DNA of 45,884 bases, from NCBI GenBank assembly GCA_021804965.1, contig JAJZGG010000013.1:1-45884 (forward strand), written 5' to 3'. The DNA is from Acidobacteriota bacterium (GTDB lineage Bacteria > Acidobacteriota > Terriglobia > Terriglobales > Acidobacteriaceae). Below the pieces are notes generated by a model. The model was not told where the DNA came from. It ran no database searches and saw only the letters and a program-made list of their open reading frames with translations. Positions 6,324 to 15,123 of this stretch are shown piece by piece. Positions within the stretch are counted from its first letter, which is position 1. Each line of letters begins with the position of its first letter. Made by a program: the position numbers and the translations under genes.

Positions 6324-8747
6324 TTATGCGTTCGAGGCTGGTCCACGGCCCGGTCCGCCGGGACGACCGCGACGGCGGCGACGGCGGTTGTTGTTGTTGT
6401 TGCCGTTGGCTCCCAAGCTTCGTCCCGGAGCGGCTGCTCCCGGATTCGGCATGGGCGTGCCGTCGGCCACGTTGAAGTTCGGCTCGTTGTCCTCGTCGAA
6501 CTCCTCGGTTTCCTCGAAGTCTTCCCCACCCTCGATAAGGATGGTGCTGGCATTGGAGCTTGGCTGACGCTCGTCAAACTCGTGGCGCGGCGCACGCGGT
6601 GCCGGAGCGGATTCGCTGGACTGCGCATCCGAAGGAGCATCCACAATGCCGAGCTTGGCCTTCTGCTCCTTGATGAGAGCCTTGCGGCTGAGCTTGATGC
6701 GGTTGCCCTCAATCGCCAGAACCTTGACCATCACCTGATCGCCCTCGCGCAGTTCGTCCTTGACTTCCTTGACGCGATGCTCGGCAATCTCCGAGATGTG
6801 CAGCAGACCATCCGTGCCCGGGAAAAGCTCGACGAAGGCACCAAACTCGGCCAGACGAACCACCTTGCCCAGATAGGTCTTGCCCACTTCCGGAACCGCT
6901 GTCAGATTGCTGATGATGGCAAGGGCCTGAGCCAGACCGTCGGCATCCGAGGAGGCCACGTTGACGCGTCCCGTATCATCCACATCGATCTTGACACCGG
7001 TCTGCTCGATGATCCCGCGGATGGTCTTGCCGCCGGGTCCGATCAGATCGCGAATCTTGTCCGTGGGAATGTGAACTGTACGGATCTGCGGCGCGTAGCG
7101 GGAACGCTCCGTGCGCGGTCCGTTCAGGATCGCATCCATGGTATCGAGCAGGAAGAGACGACCGCGGCGTGCCTGCTCCATGGCCTCCTGCAGGATCTGG
7201 CGGGTCAGCCCGCTGATCTTGATATCCATCTGCAGTGCCGTGATGCCGGCCCGGGTGCCTGCAACCTTGAAGTCCATATCGCCGTAGTGATCTTCCGCAC
7301 CGGCGATATCGGTCAGGATGGCGTACTCCTCGCCTTCCTTGACCAGGCCCATGGCCACGCCGGCCACTGCGCCCTTGAGCGCAATGCCCGCGTCGAACAG
7401 AGCCAGGCTGGCTCCGCAGACCGAAGCCATGGACGAGGAACCGTTCGACTCCAGAATGTCGGAGACGATGCGGATCGTGTAGGGAGACTCATCCGGAGAA
7501 GGCAGCACGGCGCTGATGGCGCGCTCTGCCAGTGCTCCGTGTCCCACTTCACGACGGCCAACACCGGTCATGCGGCCCACTTCGCCGACGGAGAACGGCG
7601 GGAAGTTGTAGTGCAGCATGAAGGGCTTCTTCATTTCGCCTTCAAAGGTCTCCAGCCGCTGTCCGTCGTCGGTGGTGCCCAGCGTGGCTGTCACCAGCGC
7701 CTGCGTCTCTCCACGGGTGAACAGGGCGGATCCGTGAGTGCGCGGAAGAACGCCGGTTTCAATGCTGATGGGACGAATCTGATCGAAGGCGCGACGATCA
7801 GGACGGATGCGGTCACGCGTCACCTGTTCGCGGAAGATGCGCTCACGCATCAGCTCGTAGTAGTGCGCCAGCTTCTTCTTGGCATTCGGATCGTCGGCCG
7901 GCAGGTCTGCGGCCAGCTCCTGCTTCAGCGCCTTGATGAGCGCGTAGCTGTCGGTCTTGGAATGCTTGTGGGTGTCCAGAGCATCCATGAGCCGCTCCCC
8001 GGCGCGCGCATAGAGCGCCTGGTAGTATTCCGCGTCCTCCACCGGCGCCGCATAGGCCCGCTTGGGCTTGCCGGCGCGCGAGGCCAGATCATCGATGGCC
8101 GCGGTGATCTTGCGAATCTCTCCGTGGGCAAACTCGATGGCCGCCAGCACGTTTTCTTCCGTCTCCTGCTTGGCTCCGGCTTCAATCATCACGATGCCGT
8201 CCTTGTGGCCGACAACCATGATGTTCATCGTGCTCTCGGCACGCTCGGAGTAGCTGGGATTGATGATGAACTCGCCATTCACGCGACCCACGCGGACGGC
8301 GCCGACGGTGGCCATGAAGGGAATGTCGGACAGGGCCAGAGCGGCAGCGGCAGCATTGATGGCCACCACGTCCGGATCGTTCTCCTTGTCTGCGGAGAAG
8401 ACCAGTGCAATCACCTGCGTTTCATTGCGGAAGCCTTCCGGGAAGAGCGGGCGGATGGGACGGTCAATCTGACGCGAAGTGAGGATCTCCTTTTCGCTGG
8501 GACGTCCTTCCCGCTTGATGAAGCCGCCGGGGATGCGTCCACCGGCATAGGCATACTCGCGGTAATCGACCGTGAGAGGGAAGAAATCAATGCCTTCCTT
8601 GGGGTCTGGCGACGCCACTGCGGTGGCCAGCACCACGCTGTCACCCAGCGTTACAAGTGCCGATCCTGAGGCCTGCTTGGCAACGCGGCCGGTCTCAATC
8701 ACCAGACGCTTGCCACCGGTCAACTCTACGATTACTTCTTGCTTCAT
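6324..8747 (-). CDS. pnp: Polynucleotide phosphorylase
   Basis: An 807-residue phosphorolytic 3'-5' exoribonuclease of the RNA degradosome type. Two RNase PH-like domains flank an alpha-helical linker, then a KH domain with DLIGPGGKTIRGI (near 567) and an S1 domain (about 620-690, beginning GKTYLGKVVRLAEFGAF). The remaining about 115 residues are unusual: an acidic stretch (GGEDFEETEEFDEDNE), then asparagine, arginine and glycine runs ending in RGRPGGPGRGP. That disordered basic end could bind RNA or protein partners. Most PNPases of about 700 residues end soon after S1. GAGG lies 6 nt before the ATG. It follows rpsO as in many bacteria, with a terminator-like hairpin between them. Confidence 0.97.
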   Translation of the reverse strand: MKQEVIVELTGGKRLVIETGRVAKQASGSALVTLGDSVVLATAVASPDPKEGIDFFPLTVDYREYAYAGGRIPGGFIKREGRPSEKEILTSRQIDRPIRPLFPEGFRNETQVIALVFSADKENDPDVVAINAAAAALALSDIPFMATVGAVRVGRVNGEFIINPSYSERAESTMNIMVVGHKDGIVMIEAGAKQETEENVLAAIEFAHGEIRKITAAIDDLASRAGKPKRAYAAPVEDAEYYQALYARAGERLMDALDTHKHSKTDSYALIKALKQELAADLPADDPNAKKKLAHYYELMRERIFREQVTRDRIRPDRRAFDQIRPISIETGVLPRTHGSALFTRGETQALVTATLGTTDDGQRLETFEGEMKKPFMLHYNFPPFSVGEVGRMTGVGRREVGHGALAERAISAVLPSPDESPYTIRIVSDILESNGSSSMASVCGASLALFDAGIALKGAVAGVAMGLVKEGEEYAILTDIAGAEDHYGDMDFKVAGTRAGITALQMDIKISGLTRQILQEAMEQARRGRLFLLDTMDAILNGPRTERSRYAPQIRTVHIPTDKIRDLIGPGGKTIRGIIEQTGVKIDVDDTGRVNVASSDADGLAQALAIISNLTAVPEVGKTYLGKVVRLAEFGAFVELFPGTDGLLHISEIAEHRVKEVKDELREGDQVMVKVLAIEGNRIKLSRKALIKEQKAKLGIVDAPSDAQSSESAPAPRAPRHEFDERQPSSNASTILIEGGEDFEETEEFDEDNEPNFNVADGTPMPNPGAAAPGRSLGANGNNNNNRRRRRRGRPGGPGRGPASNA

Positions 8748-8848
8748 GTTTGTCCTCTTTTCGCTTTTTCTTGGGAAACTTAGGCTTGGCCGGGCGCGCA
8801 GGAAACATGCGCCAACGGCGGGAGCGGATGGCTCCGGCAGGAACCTGC

Positions 8849-8887
8849 AAAAACAGCCTGAGCTGCAGGTTTCACTGCCTCAGGCTG
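8849..8887 (-). terminator. Terminator or attenuator between rpsO and pnp
   Basis: On the minus strand CAGCCTGAG (8887-8879) pairs with CTCAGGCTG (8862-8854), a 9-bp stem with a 16-nt loop, followed by TTTTT. It lies 118 nt past the rpsO stop. Partial read-through into pnp would be expected by analogy with other rpsO-pnp pairs. Confidence 0.7.
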
Positions 8888-9004
8888 CATCTGGTTCACG
8901 GGATAGATGGGGTCAGACGGGTGGTCGCAGACTGCTGGTGGAAAATCTGCAGCAGTCTGGACCACATCCCGGTCTCGACTGAATCGTTTCAAATGCGTCG
9001 AATC

Positions 9005-9271
9005 TTACTTGCGGATACCCAGCTTGGCGATCACGTCGCGATAGCGGTCGGCGTCGTGTGTCTTCAGGTAATCCAGAAGACGACGACGCTTGCTGACGAG
9101 CATCAGCAGGCCGCGGCGCGAAGCGTGGTCCTTTTTGTGGGTGTTGAAGTGCTCATTCAACTCGCGGATGCGGGTGCTCAGAATCGCAATCTGGACCTCG
9201 GGCGATCCGGTGTCAGTGTCGTGGGTACGAAAGCGTTCGATCAGTTCAGTTTTCGTTACAGTTGCAAGCAC
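9005..9271 (-). CDS. rpsO: 30S ribosomal protein S15
   Basis: An 88-residue S15, the usual length, which binds the central domain of 16S rRNA early in 30S assembly. The family hallmarks [15 protein letters not shown], [19 protein letters not shown] and LLDYLK are present. The start codon is GTG at 9271; AGGAG (9287-9283) lies 11 nt upstream. An inverted repeat overlaps this ribosome-binding site and could serve feedback control. Confidence 0.97.
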   Translation of the reverse strand: MLATVTKTELIERFRTHDTDTGSPEVQIAILSTRIRELNEHFNTHKKDHASRRGLLMLVSKRRRLLDYLKTHDADRYRDVIAKLGIRK

Positions 9272-9285
9272 AGCTTCGGTTGCTC

Positions 9286-9321
9286 CTCAGAAACTCAAAT
9301 CCATCGCAATAACTTTCTGAG
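9286..9321 (-). promoter_or_regulatory. Inverted repeat in the rpsO leader, possible S15 feedback site
   Basis: CTCAGAAA (9321-9314) and TTTCTGAG (9293-9286) can form an 8-bp hairpin with a 20-nt loop. The 3' arm runs into the GAGGAG ribosome-binding region. A possible -10 TAAACT overlaps the 5' arm, and if it is the real promoter the transcript would begin inside the arm and weaken the hairpin. Confidence 0.4.
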
Positions 9322-9404
9322 TTTAGCATGAACCGGACGAAAATGCATCCTGCCCGTTCCCAATGCCCCCGGAAGGCGAAATCCAGCATGGCCTGGCAGC
9401 GTCC

Positions 9405-10469
9405 TCAGGGACTTTCACTGGCCCAGTAGTTGGTGCGGGCAATCACCCGGGCATCGTAATCCTGGGTGAGCGAGACGTGGATGGTATGCAGGCCGGGGGC
9501 GGGATTCTGGGGCTGGAAGCTCAGCATGTATCGGTTGTGTACCCGCTGGGCAAGCTGCGAAAGGTGCTCCTGCAGAGCCTTGTCGCGGGTAAAGGTGGCG
9601 TATTCCCCGCCGCTCAACTGTGCCAGCTCCCGCGCCACATTCTTCTTCATGGCCTGGGCAGCCATGAACAGCGTGCCAATCATGCTCATGGTGCGGTTGC
9701 TGCCGCTATCCCCCAGGTCATGTAGAAACTCGGCTGCGGAGGGCGAAAAGCTCAGGCTGAGGACCAGAATATTGCTGGCGCCAATGCGCTGCACCAGCAC
9801 GGAGGGCTTCACGTGATGGCTGCCATGATCCCGACGCTCGCTGACCAGCAGCAGCACGCGACGATAGGAGTCCGGCTCCGACTCCAGCAGATCAATGGCG
9901 TAATCCACAGAATCCAGAATGGCTGCACCCCCGTCTCCGGGCTGCAACTGGTGCAGACTGCCCTCGATCGCGTCCAGCGATCCGGTAAAGTCGTGCAGCA
10001 GGTGCGGGGTGCTGTCAAAACCCACCAGCGCCATCTGCCCCCGACTGTTCCCGGTAAAGATGGAAAGCAGCGGACCCAGGCGGGCAATCTTGTCCATCTC
10101 CAGTGCGGCACTCCTGCCCTGCTGCACGGCAATCACCAGTGCCACCGGAGCCGTATCCATATCCGGGTCGACGTGTAGCCGCTGCGGCACCCCGTTGTCG
10201 GTGAGCACAAAGTCGCCCGGCTTCAGCCCGTAGAGCACCTTGCCGGAGTTTTCCACCAGCGTGGGAACCAGCACCTCATTGGTGGTCACATGCAGGGTTG
10301 CCATGGGCTGGTTCGTGCCTGGCTCCGGTGCCGGTGGCTCGGCCGGAGGAAGCTGCTGCGCCGCAGACCGGACGCCCGGCAGCAACAGGCCAAGAGCCAC
10401 CACTGCCCCGGCAAGCACACGGGCACAAGGGAACGATGGCCGTCGTTGCAGGCTTGGCCGCTCGCGCAT
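9405..10469 (-). CDS. VWFA-related secreted protein of acidobacterial type
   Basis: A 354-residue exported protein: basic N-terminus, hydrophobic stretch (about 16-36) and cleavage region, a proline-rich linker (40-54), then a domain beginning with a beta-rich VPTLVENSGKVLYGLKPGDFVLTDNGVPQ segment. This segment is typical of the VWFA-related family (TIGR03436-like) expanded in Acidobacteria. The metal-ion adhesion motif expected after the first core strand is degraded: LVIAVQQGRSA (111-121) lacks the DxSxS residues. It therefore probably binds partners without the normal metal site. Its ATG is 2 nt past the stop of the xylanase gene, so the two are translationally linked. Function unknown; family assignment fairly sure. 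Confidence 0.75.
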   Translation of the reverse strand: MRERPSLQRRPSFPCARVLAGAVVALGLLLPGVRSAAQQLPPAEPPAPEPGTNQPMATLHVTTNEVLVPTLVENSGKVLYGLKPGDFVLTDNGVPQRLHVDPDMDTAPVALVIAVQQGRSAALEMDKIARLGPLLSIFTGNSRGQMALVGFDSTPHLLHDFTGSLDAIEGSLHQLQPGDGGAAILDSVDYAIDLLESEPDSYRRVLLLVSERRDHGSHHVKPSVLVQRIGASNILVLSLSFSPSAAEFLHDLGDSGSNRTMSMIGTLFMAAQAMKKNVARELAQLSGGEYATFTRDKALQEHLSQLAQRVHNRYMLSFQPQNPAPGLHTIHVSLTQDYDARVIARTNYWASESP

Positions 10470-10471
10470 CC

Positions 10472-11767
10472 TTACCGGCCCTGCGTGTGCGGCTTGCCCG
10501 GAGCGGGGCTTCCCGGCACGGCAAATGGAACAAATGGCTGCTGCTGCGCAGGAGGCATCTCCTGCTGCGGAATGCGCGTCGCTGCAGTCCGTGCGGCATC
10601 AATCGCATCCCGCATGGCATAAAACGCCTTGACCGGCTGATAGTGCGCATCGAACGGAAGCGGGCGCTGCGGACTGCCATCCGGTCGATGTCCCCGAGGC
10701 AGTTGCGACTGGTTCAGCCAGGTGTGGGCATCGCTGATGCCCCAAGTCAGGCAGGCCTTCACGTTTGGCTCCGGCAGCAGCAGACGCAGAGTGTGGTCAT
10801 ACACCCGTGCGACAGCCTCATCCTGCGTTGCAGCATCCCCGGGCAGATCGACGGTATTCACATCCATCTCCGTGATGTAGACCTCCATGCCCAGCGTAGC
10901 CACCTCGCGAATGAAGCCCACCAGCCCGGCACCCGGCATGGGTCCGGTCGCCTTCAGGTGACATTGAATGCCTACCGCAGAGACCGGAATTCCCCGCGCA
11001 TGCAACCGGCGAAGCAGCAGCAGAACCTGCCCGCGCTTGATCTGCTGATCCGGCGTATCCAGCTCGATGTCGTAATCGTTGTAGGTCAGCTTGGCATGCG
11101 GATCGGCCTTGGCTGCGGTCTGGAAGGCCAGCTCGATATATCCCGGCCCCAGCATGCGCAGCCAGGGAGTATTGCGCAGGCCATCCGGACGCCCATCTGC
11201 CGGATTGACCGCCTCATTGACCACATCCCAACTCTGCACGCGCCCGGCATAGCGGGCCGCCACGGTCAGAATATGCTCGGTCAGCAGCGATGCCGCATTC
11301 TCCGCCGTGGCCACGGAGGAAAACCATCCGGGAAGCTGCTGATGCCAGCAGAGGTTGTGCCCGCGTACAAGCTGTCCACCCGCACGCGCAAAATCAAACA
11401 GCTGGTCACTGGCGGCGAAGTTATATCCGGCCGGCGTGGGCCGCAACGCCGACCACTTCATGGCATTTTCCGCCACCAGGATGCCGGCCTGATCCAGCAC
11501 CGTCTGGGTATAGGGATCGGAACTTTTGCCTTTGCGTGCCCCCTCCAGGTCCAGAATCTCGGGAACCACCGCGCAGCCCACCTGCAGGGAGGCCAGCATG
11601 CCATGTGAGCGCAGCGAATCCGGACCGGCAACCGAGGGAAGCAGGACAGGAGCCGGAGTAACCACAGGCGGATGTTTCTTCTTGCGAAAATAGGGCCAGG
11701 CCTGCTGCGAGGCTCCGGCAGCCATCATCCATGCGGCCATGCCGGATGCAAACTCTCTTCGATTCAT
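10472..11767 (-). CDS. Endo-1,4-beta-xylanase, glycoside hydrolase family 10
   Basis: A 431-residue retaining glycosidase for xylan backbones. The N-terminus MNRREFASGMAAWMMAAGA looks like a Tat-type signal (twin arginine at 3-4, then a hydrophobic stretch). The GH10 barrel follows, with HNLCWHQQLPGWF, the acid/base WDVVNEAV (Glu185), TYNDYDIE and the nucleophile in VYITEMDV (Glu300). The last about 35 residues are proline- and glutamine-rich. GGGAGG precedes the ATG. It sits between a small unknown gene (51 nt upstream) and the VWFA protein (2 nt downstream), likely one operon. No carbohydrate-binding module is visible. Confidence 0.93.
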   Translation of the reverse strand: MNRREFASGMAAWMMAAGASQQAWPYFRKKKHPPVVTPAPVLLPSVAGPDSLRSHGMLASLQVGCAVVPEILDLEGARKGKSSDPYTQTVLDQAGILVAENAMKWSALRPTPAGYNFAASDQLFDFARAGGQLVRGHNLCWHQQLPGWFSSVATAENAASLLTEHILTVAARYAGRVQSWDVVNEAVNPADGRPDGLRNTPWLRMLGPGYIELAFQTAAKADPHAKLTYNDYDIELDTPDQQIKRGQVLLLLRRLHARGIPVSAVGIQCHLKATGPMPGAGLVGFIREVATLGMEVYITEMDVNTVDLPGDAATQDEAVARVYDHTLRLLLPEPNVKACLTWGISDAHTWLNQSQLPRGHRPDGSPQRPLPFDAHYQPVKAFYAMRDAIDAARTAATRIPQQEMPPAQQQPFVPFAVPGSPAPGKPHTQGR

Positions 11768-11818
11768 GCCTGCCTCCCTGTTCTCTGTCGCTGGATCTCG
11801 CAGCCCGCAATGAAACGC

Positions 11819-12052
11819 TCAGGACAAAAACTCTCGTCGCCGCGCAATCCGGTGAAGCTTCCCGGTCCAAAGCAGAAAGGCCAGCAATTCCCCGCGCGAC
11901 GACCACAGGAAACGCCAGACATCGGCTGCCTGGATCGTCTCCGCCTTCTGCCCGGAAAAGGTTTCGATGCGCCACTTCACATACTCGCTGCGCCAGGGCG
12001 CAAAACGATGGCCCCGGGTCGCATTCCAGACAAATCGCATCGCATCCAGCAT
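11819..12052 (-). CDS. Small basic protein of unknown function
   Basis: A 77-residue protein, MLDAMRFVWNATRGHRF and onward, rich in tryptophan and arginine. It has a PWRSEYVKWRIETFSG core and a helical second half (DVWRFLWSSRGELLAFLLWTGKLHRI). I do not assign a family; composition and spacing look like a real gene. The ATG at 12052 is chosen because AGGAGG lies 9 nt upstream; an in-frame ATG at 12082 has no such site. It is the first gene of the probable xylanase/VWFA operon. Confidence 0.55.
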   Translation of the reverse strand: MLDAMRFVWNATRGHRFAPWRSEYVKWRIETFSGQKAETIQAADVWRFLWSSRGELLAFLLWTGKLHRIARRREFLS

Positions 12053-12150
12053 CCAGCCTGTCCTCCTGGCGGTCTTCGCCATTCAGTATAGGTTGCTGCA
12101 GTGCACTCGGAACGAACGAATTCAGGAAAGCATACCTGCGGGGTACACAG

Positions 12151-12180
12151 AAAACGGCGAAGGCAGAAGCGCCCTCGCCG
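12151..12180 (-). terminator. Intrinsic terminator at the end of the flagellar cluster
   Basis: On the minus strand CGGCGAGGGC (12180-12171) pairs with GCCTTCGCCG (12164-12155), 10 bp with one G-T pair and a 6-nt loop, followed by TTTT. It lies 35 nt after the flgL stop. Confidence 0.85.
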
Positions 12181-12215
12181 CTGAAACCACATCCGGTGCG
12201 TGAACGGGAAAATGC

Positions 12216-13109
12216 CTAGAGCTTGTCGAAGAGACTGCCGGAGCCAAGCGCGGCAATCACATTGATCAGCGCCGTCTGCTGGGATTTGACCAGCGAAAGC
12301 TGCGTGGAAACCGCAGGAATATCCGCCTGCATCAGGTTGGTCTGGACGCTGGTCAACTGCGTCTGCTCCGTGGTGGCCAAGGACGATGCGGTGTTCAGGC
12401 GATTGATGGAGTTGTCCAGCGTAACGCGCTGCTGGCTGACAAAACTCAGGGCAGAGTTCAGTGCCGCCGTATCCGTGGCACCGGCGGCAGCATTGCCTGA
12501 TGCAAAGTCGGCAATCGCCGTATTCAGCGCTCCCAGCACATTCGAGGAAGAGGCCGTGAAGATCTGATCGCCGGGAACATTCAGCGCAATCGGCTGGCCG
12601 GTGGGGGGCTGAATCTGATTCACCACATTATCCCCGTTGTAGGTGACCGTCGCCGGTGTAGTTCCGGTGTTGAGCGTAAACGGAGGACCGCTCGTCTGGC
12701 TTCCACCGAAGACATACTGCCCCTGATAACTGGTGTTGGCCAGCGAAAGCACCTCGTCGCGAATTCCAGCCAGCTGATTGGAGATGGCCTGCATCTGCGA
12801 GGTGGAGAGCGTCCCGTTGCTGCCCTGCGTGCTCAGCGAGATGGCCTGATCCAACTGCGTCACCACGCTGCCCAGTGCGGAGTCGGTCACATTCAGCATG
12901 CCCTGCGCCAGATTCGAGGACTGCGTGAACGACACATCGATTCCGATCTGATTCAGCAGTTGCGCATTCTGCGCCGCAGCCACCGGATTCTGACCGATCG
13001 AAGTGACACCGAGTCCGCTGGAAATCTCGGTACTGAGCTGCTGTTCCGTTGCCTGGGTCTGATCCAGCGCACCGCTCAGATTGGTGACAAAATAGGGATT
13101 CACGCGCAT
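12216..13109 (-). CDS. flgL: Flagellar hook-filament junction protein FlgL
   Basis: A 297-residue FlgL (HAP3), the junction protein between FlgK and the filament, exported through the flagellar secretion system. The flagellin-like N-terminal helix (MRVNPYFVTNLSGALDQTQ, with ISSGLGVTSIGQNP) and the C-terminal coiled segment (INRLNTASSLATTEQTQLTSVQTNLMQADI) are present. The QYVFGGSQTS sequence in the middle is a strong FlgL mark. It is the last gene of the cluster, 77 nt after flgK, with a hairpin between them and a terminator after it. The ribosome-binding site is weak. Confidence 0.94.
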   Translation of the reverse strand: MRVNPYFVTNLSGALDQTQATEQQLSTEISSGLGVTSIGQNPVAAAQNAQLLNQIGIDVSFTQSSNLAQGMLNVTDSALGSVVTQLDQAISLSTQGSNGTLSTSQMQAISNQLAGIRDEVLSLANTSYQGQYVFGGSQTSGPPFTLNTGTTPATVTYNGDNVVNQIQPPTGQPIALNVPGDQIFTASSSNVLGALNTAIADFASGNAAAGATDTAALNSALSFVSQQRVTLDNSINRLNTASSLATTEQTQLTSVQTNLMQADIPAVSTQLSLVKSQQTALINVIAALGSGSLFDKL

Positions 13110-13146
13110 GGGACTGCCCCGCTTTCGTACACAAAGTTGGAATTGT

Positions 13147-13181
13147 CTTCTGCCGGAGCCTGTGCGGCCAACCGGCAGAAG
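13147..13181. other. Hairpin without T-tract between flgK and flgL
   Basis: A 10-bp perfect inverted repeat, CTTCTGCCGG (13147-13156) and CCGGCAGAAG (13172-13181), with a 15-nt loop, 5 nt after the flgK stop. It lacks a T-run, so it is more likely an RNA-stabilising or processing element than a full terminator. Confidence 0.6.
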
Positions 13182-13186
13182 GTTGC

Positions 13187-14593
13187 TTATGCGACCGCAG
13201 TCTCCACGCCGATATTCAGCGCTGAGGCCATGATGGTGTTCAGAATGGTGAATGCCTGGGAGGCTGCCTGATAGGAGCGTTCATACTGCTGCATCATGCT
13301 GGCCTCCTCGTTCAGATTCACGCTGGAGAGCGCACTGATCTGATTCTGCAACTGGGTCACCGAGGCACCCAGCGCCGTGCTCGCCGTCGTGGCCGAGGAG
13401 ACGGCAGTCCCCAGCGTGCTGATCAGATTCGAGTAGTAGTTGGAGGGCGACGATCCACTGACGATGGATTGATTGGCCAGATTGGCCATGGCCACAATAT
13501 TGGAGTTGTCTCCCGTCCCGTTGCCCAGTCCGGCTGCGGCAATGTGATTCGGGTCCGTCATCACGACGCTCATGCCGGCAGCGCTTCCGCTGACCGCCGT
13601 GGGAGCGGCAAAGATATTTCCCGCGCCTCCATTGTCCCCGGCCAGATCCGTTCCGGCATTGTTCACCGTATTCACCTGGGTCGAGATGCTGTAGGCCAAC
13701 TGATCCAGAGAGGCCAGGGTGCTGGGGATCACCTGATCGCGCACCGTCAGCTGACCGCCAATCTGCCCGCCACCGGAGGCCAGCTGGCTGGTAATATCCG
13801 TGCCATTCAGATAAATATGCGTGGTGCCACCCACCATTCCCGTCGCCAAGGCAATGGAATTTCCGCTGGTCGCCAGCAACTGGCCGGCCGTCGTGGTCAC
13901 GCTCAGGCCATTGTTTTCCGTGGTCACCAGGTTGATGCCAATCAGCTGCGAAAGCTGGGAGAGATCATTCTGTCGCTGATCCTCCAGCACACCGGCATCC
14001 TGCGTGGGAGAGGTGGACTGAATCTGCTGACTGATCTGTGCCAGCGAAGCCGTCAGCGTATTCACCTGGGAGACCGCTGAGGTGATCGACTGGTTCAACG
14101 ACGACTGCTGCGCACTCAGGCTGTTCGCCGTACCGGACACGTCCCCGGCCAGCACGGTCGCCGTGGACAGAACCTGCTGGCGAAGCGGGTTGCTGGTCGG
14201 TGAGGTCTCCAACTGCGTCAGCGAATTGAAGAAGTTCGTGATATCCGTTCCAATATTTCCACTGCTGGTGCTGCTGCTGGCCACCGTAAAGTTTGTCTGC
14301 AGCGTGGTGAGCGCCGACTCCATGGCACTGGCCGAGGCACTCGCCTGCTGCTGCTGAAACAGCCGCTGGTTCAGAATGCGATCCCGCTGGGAGACGCCGC
14401 CCGTCATCGTGACGCCCGTTCCATACCCCACACCGTTCACATAGATCGGCGAGTTCTCCTGCCAGTTGGCCACCTGTCGCGTGTACCCGGTATTCGAGGC
14501 GTTGGCCACGTTGTTGGACACCACATCGAGCGCGCCCTGATCCGCATTCAGAGCACTGGTAATCACATTCAATGCCGAGCTAATTGTCCCCAT
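13187..14593 (-). CDS. flgK: Flagellar hook-associated protein FlgK
   Basis: A 468-residue FlgK (HAP1), which joins the hook to FlgL. The N-terminus contains the rod/hook signature ALDVVSNNVANASNTGYTRQ. A helical Ser/Gln-rich middle follows, and the C-terminus ends with SSVNLNEEASMMQQYERSYQAASQAF, the conserved axial-protein end. The ATG overlaps the flgN stop by 14 nt, so translation of the chaperone and its client is coupled. Transcription most likely comes from the sigma-28-type promoter before flgM. Confidence 0.95.
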   Translation of the reverse strand: MGTISSALNVITSALNADQGALDVVSNNVANASNTGYTRQVANWQENSPIYVNGVGYGTGVTMTGGVSQRDRILNQRLFQQQQASASASAMESALTTLQTNFTVASSSTSSGNIGTDITNFFNSLTQLETSPTSNPLRQQVLSTATVLAGDVSGTANSLSAQQSSLNQSITSAVSQVNTLTASLAQISQQIQSTSPTQDAGVLEDQRQNDLSQLSQLIGINLVTTENNGLSVTTTAGQLLATSGNSIALATGMVGGTTHIYLNGTDITSQLASGGGQIGGQLTVRDQVIPSTLASLDQLAYSISTQVNTVNNAGTDLAGDNGGAGNIFAAPTAVSGSAAGMSVVMTDPNHIAAAGLGNGTGDNSNIVAMANLANQSIVSGSSPSNYYSNLISTLGTAVSSATTASTALGASVTQLQNQISALSSVNLNEEASMMQQYERSYQAASQAFTILNTIMASALNIGVETAVA

Positions 14594-14978
14594 AGCATGC
14601 CCCCGCCGATCGATGCTGCCAGTTCTCCCACTGCTCCAAGGTTCCCGCCTCGGCCTTCAACCGAAGCAGATGCAGATGCGTCAACACGCGAAGATTGGCT
14701 CGCGTCTCCTCCAGCAGCCGCGCCAGCGTGGCAAGCGACTGCCGCTCCGCCGAAACTCCCGCAGCGGAGCTGCTCGCAATGGACCTGCGCGGAATGGACA
14801 AAGGCGACGGCGCCTTGGAACGCCGTGACTGTTTCGGCTGCCGGTTCAGGTCCGCGCAGCACCGGGCAAGCTCCTCCAGACGGTCTGCATCCATTTGGAT
14901 CAGCGCCTCTGTCGCTTCCTGCAACAGTTCCTGCCAGCACGCATCCTGCCGCTTTGCTTCAGCATCCACTGGAAACAT
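14580..14978 (-). CDS. flgN: FlgN-like export chaperone
   Basis: A 132-residue, mainly helical and charged protein. FlgN binds FlgK and FlgL in the cytoplasm and delivers them to the export gate. The sequence (LLQEATEALIQMDADRLEELARCCADLNRQ, then a long second helix) has the length and helical pattern of the family, but similarity is weak. Position between flgM and flgK, with a 14-nt overlap on flgK, is the main support. The ATG at 14978 is preferred, with GGAAGG upstream; the frame continues to 15047 in sequence that looks non-coding. Confidence 0.7.
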   Translation of the reverse strand: MFPVDAEAKRQDACWQELLQEATEALIQMDADRLEELARCCADLNRQPKQSRRSKAPSPLSIPRRSIASSSAAGVSAERQSLATLARLLEETRANLRVLTHLHLLRLKAEAGTLEQWENWQHRSAGACYGDN

Positions 14979-14994
14979 CCCTTGTCGATCCTTC

Positions 14995-15022
14995 CCTGCG
15001 CAATTTGCCCTGCACAATTTGC
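14995..15022. repeat. 14-nt tandem repeat before flgN
   Basis: CCTGCGCAATTTGC (14995-15008) and CCTGCACAATTTGC (15009-15022) differ at one base; a partial third copy follows. It lies in the flgM-flgN gap (14979-15123), which otherwise shows no gene. Confidence 0.7.
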
Positions 15023-15123
15023 CTGCGCGCGCGTTTCCCTGCTGCACTCCACTTCGCTGCCGAGGAGCGTCGCGTCACGCTTGCACCTGCCGCGAGACGG
15101 CAATCCAAGGCAGCACCGCTCCG

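Noticed and set aside
6582-8669. A long open frame on the plus strand opposite pnp
   Set aside because: It mirrors the codon pattern of the conserved pnp gene in high-GC DNA, has no recognisable domain and no convincing start site. The same holds for long frames opposite flhA/fliA, fliM/fliN, flhB-fliP and scpA/trpS.
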